DNA of 64,000 nucleotides from Edaphobacter aggregans DSM 19364. GTDB taxonomy: Bacteria; Acidobacteriota; Terriglobia; Terriglobales; Acidobacteriaceae. A program made the translations under genes and the position numbers. Positions within the stretch are counted from its first letter, which is position 1. Every line of letters begins with the position of its first letter. The notes beneath the pieces were generated by a model. It worked only from the letters and a program-made list of their open reading frames with translations. It ran no database searches and was not told where the DNA came from. The DNA lies in contig NZ_JQKI01000025.1 in the NCBI RefSeq assembly GCF_000745965.1, positions 25,289 through 89,288 on the forward strand, read 5' to 3'. Shown here piece after piece: positions 17,627 through 26,765 of the stretch.

Positions 17627-18447
17627 ACACCATCGGTGTCTTCGACTCTGGTTTCGGCGGCCTGACGGTGCTCCGCGCCCTGCTCGCCCAGGCGCCCTCA
17701 GCCCGGTACGTCTATCTGGGCGACACCGCACGGCTTCCCTATGGCTCGAAGTCGCACGAGACCATCGCCCGCTACGCGGTTTCGAGCGCGAAGTTCCTCG
17801 CAGCCCAGGGAGCGGAGCTGCTCGTCATCGCCTGCAACACGGCCACCGCACTCGCGCTAGACGACATTCGGTCGGCACTACCGATTCCCGTTGTTGGCGT
17901 CATCCAGCCTGGCGCGGAGGCCGCCCTCCATGCAGGGTCTGGGGTTCCCGCCTCGCAGCAAGTCCTCGTCCTCGCCACGGCTGCGACGACGCAGTCCGGA
18001 GCCTACACCCGCGCGCTCCATGCGCTGGGTCTCCGAGCGACCGAGAAGGCCTGTCCGCTTCTGGTGCCGCTGGTCGAAGAAGGCTGGATCGACAGTCCCA
18101 CGCACTCCGCCGTCACGCTGGAGGTGCTTCGCATCTATCTTCTCGAAGCCCTCGCCCAAGCCCCGGACGCATCGACTCTCCTGCTGGGCTGCACGCATTA
18201 CCCGCTTCTCAAGCCCCATTTCGAGGCCACTCTGCGCAATCTCCACCATCCCATGTGCATTATCGACTCCGCTGCGGCCACAGCGTCCACAGTCGCCGCA
18301 CTGATGCCCACGGCAACACAACCGGCGTCCGCCACGCCGGACTGCGAGTTCTACGCCACCGACTCCATCGAGAAGTTCCAGCGTTTGGGCTCCGCATTTC
18401 TCGGCCGACCACTTCCTGCCGTCCAACTGATCGATCTTGGCGGCTGA
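17623..18447 (+). CDS. murI: Glutamate racemase
   Basis: 274 aa. Makes D-glutamate for peptidoglycan by a two-base mechanism. Catalytic cysteines are C71 (IACNTATA) and C190 (GCTHYPLL); D8 is in GVFDSGFGGL. All key motifs are present and the length is normal. ATG 17623 overlaps the GerMN stop (ATGA). Grouping with an amidase and a GerMN protein suggests a cell-wall operon. Confidence 0.96.
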   Translation: MNTIGVFDSGFGGLTVLRALLAQAPSARYVYLGDTARLPYGSKSHETIARYAVSSAKFLAAQGAELLVIACNTATALALDDIRSALPIPVVGVIQPGAEAALHAGSGVPASQQVLVLATAATTQSGAYTRALHALGLRATEKACPLLVPLVEEGWIDSPTHSAVTLEVLRIYLLEALAQAPDASTLLLGCTHYPLLKPHFEATLRNLHHPMCIIDSAAATASTVAALMPTATQPASATPDCEFYATDSIEKFQRLGSAFLGRPLPAVQLIDLGG

Positions 18448-18473
18448 ACAAGCACAGGGTAGTCGTCGAAAAA

Positions 18474-18501
18474 CCCTACTCCCTATTCCCTAGTCCCTAT
18501 A
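18474..18501. repeat. Four tandem heptamers CCCTANT
   Basis: CCCTACT, CCCTATT, CCCTAGT and CCCTATA follow each other without gaps, ending 10 nt before the ATG of the EVE gene. They occupy the place of a Shine-Dalgarno sequence, which is absent. Spacing could affect translation. Confidence 0.8.
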
Positions 18502-18511
18502 ACCTGTTCTT

Positions 18512-18892
18512 ATGCCATACCTGCTCAAGACCGAACCGAACAAGTACTCCTTCGACGACCTGGTGCGCGACGGCGAGACCACGTGGGACGGCATCGCCAA
18601 CCCGCAGGCACTGATGACGCTTCGCAACATGAAGAAGGGCGAAAAGCTTGTCATCTACCACTCGAACATCGGCAAAGCGGCCATCGGAACCGCGAAGGTC
18701 GTCTCGGTCGATCCCACCGATCCGAAGAACCCGATCGTACGCATCGCTCCGATCAAGCGTCTGAAGCGGGAAAAGACGCTGGCCGAAATCCGTGAGGCTC
18801 CGGTCTTTCACGGCTCGATTCTCTTTCGCCAGTTCCGCCTCTCCGTTGTCCCCCTTACGGAGGAGCAGTACGACTGGCTTACACAGCCCTGA
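18512..18892 (+). CDS. EVE domain-containing protein
   Basis: 126 aa, a single EVE (PUA-like) domain from MPYLLKTEPNKYSFDDL to the C-terminus, with the typical WDGIANPQAL and KGEKLVIYHSN segments. EVE domains resemble modified-base readers, so binding of a modified nucleic acid is possible but unproven. There is no fusion partner or adjacent restriction gene. It lacks a clear ribosome site because the CCCTANT repeat lies directly upstream. Confidence 0.92.
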   Translation: MPYLLKTEPNKYSFDDLVRDGETTWDGIANPQALMTLRNMKKGEKLVIYHSNIGKAAIGTAKVVSVDPTDPKNPIVRIAPIKRLKREKTLAEIREAPVFHGSILFRQFRLSVVPLTEEQYDWLTQP

Positions 18893-18928
18893 GGTCGAAG
18901 ACGTCGAACGCGTTCGTCCATCCTGAGG

Positions 18929-19765
18929 TCAGGCAGCCCTGTACTGTCCCAGGACCTTGACCATCCTGCAATGCTCGGCCAGCGCAGCGACAGCGACCTC
19001 GGCTTTTGCCGGCGTGTCAAACCTCACGTCCACATAGAACACATACTCCCATGGGCTTCCCGGGACGGGGCGCGATTCGATCTTCGTCAGGTCGACCCCC
19101 GCCCACGCCAGCCGTTCCAGGGCCGCCACTAGAGTTCCCGGCCTGTGCTCGATCGCGAAGGCCAGGCTCATCTTGTTCGCAGGCTCCTTCATCTTTGTCA
19201 GAGGGGCATCCTCAAAACGCCGCACCAGATGAAACCTCGTGAAGTTCTGCGCATGGTCTTCAATGCCGGGCACCAGGACCGAGGCACCGTACTCGGTTGC
19301 GGCCAACTCCGGCGCGATACCGGCAACGTCTCTCAGGCCCGCAGCCATCAGGTGTTTTACCGCGCCCGCAGTGTCGTAAAACGGCATAACCTCAAACTCT
19401 GAATGCGAGGCGAGAAATCGTCTGCACTGCGACAACGCCACCGGATGCGAGATGACTCTCCGTACCTCGCCCAGTCCCACGCCAGGCGCGGCGATCAGAT
19501 TATGACGGATTCGAAGCATGCTTTCACGTTCGATGCGGACATCGAGTTCGAACAGAAGATCGTAGTGCTCGACGACTGAGCCATGCAGGCTGTTCTCGAT
19601 CGGCAGCACTGCGGCATCCACCTCACCGGATACCACACGCGCCAACACCTCCGCCGAAACGTTGCACGCCACGATGCTGAGATCCGAAACGTCGTTGCCC
19701 AGCATTGCAACCGTTGCCATATGACTGTTTGAGCCCAGCTCTCCCTGGATCGCTATCTTCAACAA
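18929..19765 (-). CDS. pheA: Prephenate dehydratase
   Basis: 278 aa, a monofunctional enzyme with a dehydratase domain (1-~180) and a C-terminal ACT domain (~195-278). The motifs IQGELGSNSHMA, PIENSLHGSV, DTAGAVKH and NFTRF are intact; the ACT part carries the ESRP motif used for phenylalanine feedback control. It converts prephenate to phenylpyruvate. There is no chorismate mutase domain. It stands alone and is convergent with the EVE gene. Confidence 0.95.
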   Translation of the reverse strand: MLKIAIQGELGSNSHMATVAMLGNDVSDLSIVACNVSAEVLARVVSGEVDAAVLPIENSLHGSVVEHYDLLFELDVRIERESMLRIRHNLIAAPGVGLGEVRRVISHPVALSQCRRFLASHSEFEVMPFYDTAGAVKHLMAAGLRDVAGIAPELAATEYGASVLVPGIEDHAQNFTRFHLVRRFEDAPLTKMKEPANKMSLAFAIEHRPGTLVAALERLAWAGVDLTKIESRPVPGSPWEYVFYVDVRFDTPAKAEVAVAALAEHCRMVKVLGQYRAA

Positions 19766-19914
19766 AAGGCCTCCACTGGGCTTCTATTTTATTCACGAAT
19801 GCAACCTGACCTTCGCCACTGGCAACTTACAACAGGAAGGACTGGCTGAGGCTCGACCGCAACCGGTCGCAGCGATCAGCGCAGATCGTACTGCCTTCCG
19901 CAGGAGAGCCAAAC

Positions 19915-20064
19915 ATGCTTTGGACGATCACGATCATTCTGTTCATCCTCTGGGTCCTGGGATTGGTCAGCAGCTACACCCTTGGCGGGTGGATCCACAT
20001 CCTTTTGGTCCTGGCAATCATCGTTTTGATCTTCAACCTGCTGTCCGGCCGACGACCAATTTAG
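19915..20064 (+). CDS. lmo0937-family small membrane protein
   Basis: 49 aa with two hydrophobic stretches (residues 2-20 and 26-43) separated by GGWIH, and a short basic tail. This matches the very short lmo0937/DUF5670 type often associated with general stress genes. AGGAGAG (19902-19908) precedes ATG 19915 by 6 nt. It lies 42 nt before the CsbD gene, also stress-linked, so the pair is probably co-transcribed. Confidence 0.82.
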   Translation: MLWTITIILFILWVLGLVSSYTLGGWIHILLVLAIIVLIFNLLSGRRPI

Positions 20065-20106
20065 CTGAACAGCCATCGCCCTCCCGAAACACCATGGGGT
20101 TGGAAC

Positions 20107-20466
20107 ATGAACAAGGAAACCGTAGAAGGAAAATTCGATCAGGCCGCAGGCGCTGTGAAGCAGAAAGTCGGCGAGACCCTCGGCAATCAGAATCTCGCGA
20201 ACTCCGGAGCCGCCGATCAGGTCAAAGGCGCGGCGAAAGAGACGTGGGGCGAAGCAAAAGATGTAGCCGCCGAGCGCCGTGATGACGCAGCCGTGCGGAC
20301 CAACGATGCAGTTGCCCAGACAAATGTCGAGCGCGAGAGCTTGGCACAGCGTACCGAGGACGCAGCCCATAGTCTTCGCGAGAAGCTTGTGGAAGGCGCG
20401 CAGAGCGCAAAGACTCGCATCAATGAAAAGCTCGGCGAGATAAAGGAACGATACAACCGGGCATAG
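20107..20466 (+). CDS. CsbD family stress-response protein
   Basis: 119 aa, Lys/Ala/Gln-rich and hydrophilic, starting MNKETVEGKFDQAAGAVKQKVG, the CsbD signature (~1-58). A second half with repeated alanine/glutamate helices (EDAAHSLREKLVEGAQSAKTRINEKL) extends the usual ~65-residue domain. CsbD proteins are induced by general stress; their molecular function is unknown. Convergent with the prenyltransferase, with a terminator in between. Confidence 0.9.
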   Translation: MNKETVEGKFDQAAGAVKQKVGETLGNQNLANSGAADQVKGAAKETWGEAKDVAAERRDDAAVRTNDAVAQTNVERESLAQRTEDAAHSLREKLVEGAQSAKTRINEKLGEIKERYNRA

Positions 20467-20490
20467 TCCTCCGCTACACTTCCTCTCAGG

Positions 20491-20519
20491 CCCGCCAAGG
20501 ATGGCGGGTCGTTTCTTTT
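20491..20519 (+). terminator. Intrinsic terminator after the CsbD gene
   Basis: CCCGCC (20491-20496) pairs with GGCGGG (20503-20508), loop AAGGAT, followed by TCGTTTCTTTT. It starts 24 nt after the CsbD stop. Confidence 0.75.
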
Positions 20520-21384
20520 ATCTGCGCAGCAGAACATCCGCCGTAACGAAGCCAAAGAAGACGACCGAGATGACGCCGTTCAGCGTGAAGAACGCTGCAT
20601 TCATCCGCCGCAGATCGTTGGGCGAAACAATCAGGTGTTCGTAGAGAAGCAGCAGGGCCACGACAGCGATCCCCAGCGCCGCAAGCTTACCGAGCCCAAA
20701 CAGCGCCACCAGCCAGCACAGCGTCGCAAGCATCGCGAGATGCATCAGGCGCGCAATCCAGAACGCCGCTTCACGGCCAAATGCCTGAGGTATGCTGTTC
20801 AACCCCGCGCTACGATCATGCTCGAAGTCCTGACAGGCATAGAGGACGTCGAAGCCGCCGACCCACAGCAGCACGGCAAGCGTCAGAACGACGATTCGCG
20901 GCTCGAGAGAGCCGCGAACTGCGATCCACGCCGCCGAGGGAGCGATCCCCAGCGCCAGACCCAGCACCAGGTGCGACCATCGCGTCACACGCTTCATGTA
21001 GCTGTATGCGAGGACCACCGCAAGCGCAATCGGAGCAAGGAAAAGAGTCAGCCGGTTAAGCATCGCCGCACCCAGAAGAAACACGGCCGCCGAGAGCAGC
21101 ACAAAACCCGCGACAAAGCGGTTCGTCAGCGCACCGGCGGGCAAAGCTCGCATGGCCGTGCGCGGGTTTGCCGAATCCAGCTTCGCATCGACTAGACGGT
21201 TAAAAGCCATCGCTGCCGAACGCGCCGCTACCATGCAGACGATGATCCAACCCAGCACACGCAGCGACGGCCATGCTCCGGCCGCAAGCACTGCCCCTGT
21301 CAGCGCAAAGGGCAGCGCAAAGATGGAGTGCTCCCACTTGATCATCTCAAGCGTAACGGCGGTACTCTTCCACAACGAACTCAT
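20518..21384 (-). CDS. UbiA-family prenyltransferase (4-hydroxybenzoate/MqnP type)
   Basis: 288 aa, polytopic (about eight hydrophobic segments). The two Asp-rich motifs are NRLVDAKLDSANPRT and YACQDFEHDRSAG, as in 4-hydroxybenzoate polyprenyltransferase-like enzymes. In organisms using the futalosine route this subfamily (MqnP) attaches the prenyl tail for menaquinone; that role is inferred, since a menG-type methyltransferase is also in this window (47288) but no mqn or men genes are visible. Monocistronic. Confidence 0.87.
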   Translation of the reverse strand: MSSLWKSTAVTLEMIKWEHSIFALPFALTGAVLAAGAWPSLRVLGWIIVCMVAARSAAMAFNRLVDAKLDSANPRTAMRALPAGALTNRFVAGFVLLSAAVFLLGAAMLNRLTLFLAPIALAVVLAYSYMKRVTRWSHLVLGLALGIAPSAAWIAVRGSLEPRIVVLTLAVLLWVGGFDVLYACQDFEHDRSAGLNSIPQAFGREAAFWIARLMHLAMLATLCWLVALFGLGKLAALGIAVVALLLLYEHLIVSPNDLRRMNAAFFTLNGVISVVFFGFVTADVLLRR

Positions 21385-21431
21385 ACCTTTATCCTAAAAG
21401 AGTTCGGCGGATGATTGTTCCATGACGGCGG

Positions 21432-22214
21432 TTACTTCTCCTGCGGTGAGCCCGCCACTTGCAGATTATTGATGACCTTGAAGACGCCGGGGACGCCGTT
21501 CGCTCGAATGTTTGCGACGTCCTTATCCGCTTGGTTATCAACCACTCCGGATAGCGTCACGTTTCCGTTGACAACGGTGATTCTGATGGGCTTCGCTGGG
21601 TCAATGGCATACTTGTTCAGCTGCGGCGCACCGTAGACAGCCCGTGCCGTAGCCAGACGGATGCGATCGTCCATTGGCGAAACCGGAGCGACTTCGATGT
21701 TATCCACCACGTCCTTCACGCCCGGATAGTTCGAGACGAGGCTGACTGCGGAGTCTTTGTCGGTCGGCCCATAGGCCACGCCACCCAGCGTCACAACGCC
21801 GTTCTGTACGCCGATCGTGAAGGCGTTGAAGGCCGTTGTGCCGTAGCCTACTCGGTCATAGGTCAGCTTCTCCGCCAGCTTGTTGCGTAACGTCACATCG
21901 TCTATTGTTGGCCCACCCACTTCGATCAGATTCTCTACGCCCTTCACGTTTTTGCGGTGATGCGCCTTTTTGTCGGCCTCTTCTTTATCAGCGTACAAGT
22001 CCACGGTTCCCGTCAACAAGACCACACCATTGTGTAGGGCCACTTTCACATCCTTGAACTTTTTGTTGTCGAGGGCTTTAGCTACATCAGCCTGAATCTG
22101 TGAGTCCTGCGAATTCTCCGCCGCCGTCTGTGCTGTCGTGCGTGCCCACGCGGACAGGAGCACCTGCATCACCAGTGCCAAGGCAACAGACCTTCCGATC
22201 TTCCTTGCGATCAT
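21432..22214 (-). CDS. Periplasmic protein with three BON domains
   Basis: 260 aa from ATG 22214, chosen because GGAGGAGGG lies 3-4 nt upstream; the frame extends to 22265 without a ribosome site. A signal peptide covers 1-29 (ending RTTAQ). Three BON domains follow (~38-105, ~108-180, ~185-255), each with a VxLxGxVxxxxDKxxA core and conserved glycines. BON domains bind envelope phospholipid and occur in OsmY-type stress proteins. No lipobox. It sits in the gap before tamB but has its own ribosome site and a 93-nt separation. Confidence 0.9.
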   Translation of the reverse strand: MIARKIGRSVALALVMQVLLSAWARTTAQTAAENSQDSQIQADVAKALDNKKFKDVKVALHNGVVLLTGTVDLYADKEEADKKAHHRKNVKGVENLIEVGGPTIDDVTLRNKLAEKLTYDRVGYGTTAFNAFTIGVQNGVVTLGGVAYGPTDKDSAVSLVSNYPGVKDVVDNIEVAPVSPMDDRIRLATARAVYGAPQLNKYAIDPAKPIRITVVNGNVTLSGVVDNQADKDVANIRANGVPGVFKVINNLQVAGSPQEK

Positions 22215-22307
22215 AACCCTCCTCCAGAAATCAATCGACCGGCGCCGTTCGGCCCTGGTCTGCAATCGTTTCTATAGCATACAGATGCAGTTACGCCCTG
22301 AAAGTCG

Positions 22308-25300
22308 TTAGCGATATCGCCGGCGCAGCTTATACACGATGCTGAAGACACCGGACTCATCCCGCGTCACCACGATGGAGGAGTTGTATGTGAGATCGTA
22401 CTGCACCTGGATGAGTTGCTGCGCCGTCGTGTTTACATTGGTCGCAAAGGTCGCGGTCACCTGTTTGGAGATCTGCTCCTGAATCGTAATTCGCGCCGAA
22501 GAATTGCCGAGTGTACCCACGAAGGCAGGATCGATCTTGACGCTTCCCACGCCGAACAGCTTTTCCACGCGCGAGCTGACGGTGGCATTGAGCGCCCCAC
22601 CCAGAAGTGCGCTCGTCGTTGGATCGGTGCCGGCCTGGAGCTGGCGCTCCTGGTAGATCTGCGCCTCCTCCTGGGTTCGCCCCAGCGCCAGCAAGGCGAA
22701 GACGTCAGCCTCACTCAGCGGAGGCTCGGAGCGATACGTTGGCTTCAAGTTGCTTGCCGTGCCATGGAGTCCAACCGTAACTTCATAGTTCTCGACCTGT
22801 GCGTTTGCATCGATATCGATCGTCGGATCGATGCGAACAGGATTGGTGAAATAAATATCGCCGCGCTGCAGCTGATATTTCGTGTTTGCAAAGGTGGCAC
22901 TGCCTTCCGTGATCTGGATGCGTCCGAGAATTGAGGGCACAGCCACCGTTCCGCGGATATTCAGGTCGACCGATCCCGCGAGCTTTGCATAGGAGTTCTG
23001 AAAGTCGAGCTGCGGCGAGCTCGTTATACGGACATCGAGGTGGACTTTGTTGGAGGGCGCATTTGGATCGGGCGGCGCGCTGACCATACTACCGGCGCCG
23101 GCAAACGCCGCAAAGTCGACATCCTGTCCTACACCGAATCGCGTAATCAGGATGTTGCCGCTCAAGACCGTGCTCGATGCCGTTCCCTGCAGCTTCAGAT
23201 TGGCGTTTGCCGTTGCACTCAGGCCGTACATGCGAACTCGGACGGCATCGCCGGTCGCGGTCAGGTCGGCATAGAAGCCGTTGCGGAAACGCAACGAGCC
23301 TCCGATCTTCAGCTCGCCTCCGCCTGTCCTTGCGCTCAAACTCTGCACCTGCAACCGGTCGTCCGTAAAAATCAGCGTTCCGTTTAGATCACTCAACCCA
23401 TTGGGAACACCTTCCAACGCAAGGTTCACATGATCGAACTGCACCTTGCCGCTAAGCGTGGGATTCATCACCCGCCCACCTGCAGCGGCCGCGAACTCCA
23501 CCTTGCCACTCGAGATGATGTCTGGATCAAAGGTGTGCAGCAGGACCATGCTCACGCTTCCGGCACCCTTTACATCGAGCTTTCCTCCCTTCGGGTCCGT
23601 TGCACCAAACAGTTGTGCGGTTCCGGAAAAACGCGCATCCGTATCCTGACCGGTGATGTGCACCTGCTCAAGCGTTGCAAGGCCATCACGCAGGCTCACG
23701 CGCAGGGGCTCAGCTGCCTTCAGCTCAACTCCCTGTAGCCTTACGACCACGTTGTTTAGCTCGGCCGCTCCGCTCAGGTCTCTTGGAGTCCTAAGCGGCC
23801 CGCTCACCGTTGCCGTTCCGCTGATCGAGGACTGCGCCTTGATGTTTCCCGATCCGAACAGACCCAAGGGGCCATTCACATCGAAGTCAGTCACTGTCAG
23901 CCTGGCTTGCGTCTGATAGCTGTCCACGAGCTGCGTCTGGCCTTGCAGGTTCAGCTTTGCACCCATTGCCGTCGCATTCGCGATGACGAACAAGGTCTTG
24001 CCTTCGCTATGCACTTCGGCCGTTGCATCTCCGACCGGCTGGTTCGCGTAGGTCGCGTTCTGGAGCCGCAGACTGGCCCGTAATCCTGGCTCGAACGCCG
24101 TGCCGTTTGCATCGGCCACCAGCGTCAACCGGCCATCGGCACTCACGCCACTCTTTTTAATCGTCTCGAACTTCGCCAGAGCAAGGTCGTTTCCTTCTAC
24201 GTGTCCATGAAAGCGCTTAGTTCCGAGATCATAGCCTCCGCTTCCGGCGATCTGCATGCCATCGAGCCGCAGCAACACATGGGAAGCCTCGATGTTCTTC
24301 CCCTGCGCTGTGATGTCGGCAGCAATCGACTCATAGGATTCGCCGTATGCGGCCCCGTTTGCCAGCGAAACCTGCCCACCGCCGTTCATATTGCCAATGG
24401 TCCCGATAACGTGCGCATTCGTCGCGATGGTTCCTGTCACTGGAATCTTCTGCTGTTGGCCAGCAATCTCGAGCAGGTCCGAGACCTGCGCATTGGCCAA
24501 CTGAAGGCGTGCGTTGATTTCCATTCCCTCATCCCATACATATGTGACCACGCCGCGCCGTGAGACCTCGCGCCGTGGCCTCAATGTTCCGGATGCATTT
24601 AGCACCGCCGTTTCACGATGGACGGTAGCGCTCGCCACCGCCACGCCGGTGCTTGGTGAATACTCCGCATCGGCCACCAGCGAGTCGATGAGTGCGTCCG
24701 TTGATCCCATTACGAATTCTAGGTTGGCCGCCTGAACACGTCCTTTCACATCCAGATCGTGGGCAGCGCCGCGAGCTGTTCCCGTGAAGTGCAGCGCGCC
24801 GTGCAGCTTCAGCGGAATTGCCGCACTTCCCCTCTTGCCGCCATCCTCAAGCCCGAGGGTGGTCAGCAGCTGGTTATATTCGCCAAGGTCGCGCACTGTC
24901 AGGTCCACGTGCAATGCAGTCAGCGGGTCTCCCAGGTTGACCCCGAGAATGCCTGAGGCTTCAAGCGTCGACTCGAGCGTCTGCACCGCCAGCTGCTGAA
25001 CACGAACCGTCTCGTCTTTGCCCGTGTAGTGCGCTACAACACGTCCTGTCACTGGCACGTTTGACGGTACTCCCTTGCGGCGAACACCGGTCGGCGCAAG
25101 AGTCAGATTACCGTCGACCTCTACCGTATCGGCAACGTCCTTCGCTGCCCCTCCCCACTCCACCTTCACCGGGCCGCTCACCGCCGTGTCGAAACCAAGA
25201 TCGCCGTAGTGCTCCGCGGTCACATCTATGATCGTTCGAAGAGGAACCGTCGTCAGGGTGGCGTTGAGATAAGCGTGGGACGGCTTCACCTCAGGAACTC

Positions 25301-26765
25301 GGGACACCGGTGGCTTCGCGTTAACTGACTTTGCCGTAGTGTTCGCAGTTTCTGCTGCGGCCTTCGCCGTCGGCGACGTTGTCGCACTCGCCGGTGCCGA
25401 TCCCAGCCAGCTCTCAATGCGTAGATTGGCCTCTGCCTTTCCTCCACCCGGCAGGTTGCCAACCATATTCGTCAAAGACAGCTCTGCCGGCGTCATGCGA
25501 ATCTCAGCTCCACCGTCGATGTCATGCAAAGTCACATACTGGTTGCGATATCCAACTCCACGTGCCTTGGCCGAACCGACGATCACAAATGCGGCCGGAC
25601 ACGCAGGCTCCAGAACGGTTGGCGCCTTTGCTTCCTTTTCCTCGGATCGAGGATGAATGTGCCGCCAGAAGGGCGGCTTCTTCTCCGCCTGCGGAGTTGT
25701 CTCCAGACAGTTGCGCCCACGCAGGTCGAGGTTCACCATGCCGGTCTTCAGGCTGTCGACGCCGGTCATCACAGCAATCTGACTCAGCTCAAGCGAACCG
25801 GTCGCCTTTGCGCTCCATTCCGGTCTTGCAAAGTGGTTCAGCGTGCCCGAGGCCTCCAATCGCGAGGCTTTGCCTGTGCGCAGGGTCAGACGATTCAGGT
25901 CGGCCTCGTCCCGCCCCACCTCCACCTCAAGATGCAGCGACGAGTGCGCCTCAGGCTCCTTCGCAAGGCGCGTGCGCAGATCGTTCAGATCGATCGTGGC
26001 TCCATAACGGTCAGTGTGAAAGGTGTAATGGACCTCCGCGTTGAGATCGCGTGCAGCCAGATCAAACGGAATCGCACGGTCATTAATCAACGCGACGCCA
26101 TTCACTAGTTCCACCCGGCGCGCCTTCAGATCGAGCAGCGTATCCGTCAATGGCGTCTTGCTCGTGCGGGGATGCTTCGGCACCGGCTGGTTTGTGTGGC
26201 CGTCTTTATCGACGATCAGATGAAACTGCGGATGCTCCACCCGCAGATAACTCAGTGCGATGTGGGAGATCAAACCCTTTCCCGCCATACGCGAGAAGAA
26301 GTTGAGAATCTTGACCCTGACCAGAATTCGATCGACCGACAGATACGGCATTTCCTCTGGACCTTCGAGTCCGTGAATCACCACGCCGTCAGCTTCAACG
26401 GCCAAATGCCAAAGATCGAACTGAATCCGCTTCAGCTCGACCCTTCCGCCGGTGGCGTCACCCAGCACGCGCACAACCTGAGCCCCTACGCGGCGCTCGA
26501 AATCGGGCGTCGTCGTATACCATGCAAAGGCTCCGACGAGGACGAGCAACAGAACGAGAATGCCGCCGAGCGTCCATAACGTGCCACGCGTGATACGCGC
26601 CGCGATCGAGCGCTTCACCTCCACCAGCTTGTGCTCGATTTGCTCCTTCGTCTCCTCGAGCTTCTCCTCAAGCTGGTGGCGCTTCTCTTCGATCCGCTGT
26701 TCGAGCCTGTGCCGGTCGCGTCCTGGAGGCTGAGGGAGTTGCGGAGGCTTCTGCTGATCGCTCAC
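22308..26765 (-). CDS. tamB: Translocation/assembly module protein TamB-like
   Basis: 1485 aa. A charged N-terminal coiled coil (~18-52), one transmembrane anchor (~60-85), then AsmA-like repeats and long beta-rich stretches, ending in the C-terminal DUF490/TamB domain (EADVFALLALGRTQEEAQ... to TRDESGVFSIVYKLRRRYR). TamB bridges inner and outer membranes and works with a BamA/TamA barrel in outer-membrane protein or lipid transport. GTG 26765 overlaps the SurA-like gene stop. With the two upstream genes it forms one operon. Confidence 0.93.
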   Translation of the reverse strand: MSDQQKPPQLPQPPGRDRHRLEQRIEEKRHQLEEKLEETKEQIEHKLVEVKRSIAARITRGTLWTLGGILVLLLVLVGAFAWYTTTPDFERRVGAQVVRVLGDATGGRVELKRIQFDLWHLAVEADGVVIHGLEGPEEMPYLSVDRILVRVKILNFFSRMAGKGLISHIALSYLRVEHPQFHLIVDKDGHTNQPVPKHPRTSKTPLTDTLLDLKARRVELVNGVALINDRAIPFDLAARDLNAEVHYTFHTDRYGATIDLNDLRTRLAKEPEAHSSLHLEVEVGRDEADLNRLTLRTGKASRLEASGTLNHFARPEWSAKATGSLELSQIAVMTGVDSLKTGMVNLDLRGRNCLETTPQAEKKPPFWRHIHPRSEEKEAKAPTVLEPACPAAFVIVGSAKARGVGYRNQYVTLHDIDGGAEIRMTPAELSLTNMVGNLPGGGKAEANLRIESWLGSAPASATTSPTAKAAAETANTTAKSVNAKPPVSRVPEVKPSHAYLNATLTTVPLRTIIDVTAEHYGDLGFDTAVSGPVKVEWGGAAKDVADTVEVDGNLTLAPTGVRRKGVPSNVPVTGRVVAHYTGKDETVRVQQLAVQTLESTLEASGILGVNLGDPLTALHVDLTVRDLGEYNQLLTTLGLEDGGKRGSAAIPLKLHGALHFTGTARGAAHDLDVKGRVQAANLEFVMGSTDALIDSLVADAEYSPSTGVAVASATVHRETAVLNASGTLRPRREVSRRGVVTYVWDEGMEINARLQLANAQVSDLLEIAGQQQKIPVTGTIATNAHVIGTIGNMNGGGQVSLANGAAYGESYESIAADITAQGKNIEASHVLLRLDGMQIAGSGGYDLGTKRFHGHVEGNDLALAKFETIKKSGVSADGRLTLVADANGTAFEPGLRASLRLQNATYANQPVGDATAEVHSEGKTLFVIANATAMGAKLNLQGQTQLVDSYQTQARLTVTDFDVNGPLGLFGSGNIKAQSSISGTATVSGPLRTPRDLSGAAELNNVVVRLQGVELKAAEPLRVSLRDGLATLEQVHITGQDTDARFSGTAQLFGATDPKGGKLDVKGAGSVSMVLLHTFDPDIISSGKVEFAAAAGGRVMNPTLSGKVQFDHVNLALEGVPNGLSDLNGTLIFTDDRLQVQSLSARTGGGELKIGGSLRFRNGFYADLTATGDAVRVRMYGLSATANANLKLQGTASSTVLSGNILITRFGVGQDVDFAAFAGAGSMVSAPPDPNAPSNKVHLDVRITSSPQLDFQNSYAKLAGSVDLNIRGTVAVPSILGRIQITEGSATFANTKYQLQRGDIYFTNPVRIDPTIDIDANAQVENYEVTVGLHGTASNLKPTYRSEPPLSEADVFALLALGRTQEEAQIYQERQLQAGTDPTTSALLGGALNATVSSRVEKLFGVGSVKIDPAFVGTLGNSSARITIQEQISKQVTATFATNVNTTAQQLIQVQYDLTYNSSIVVTRDESGVFSIVYKLRRRYR

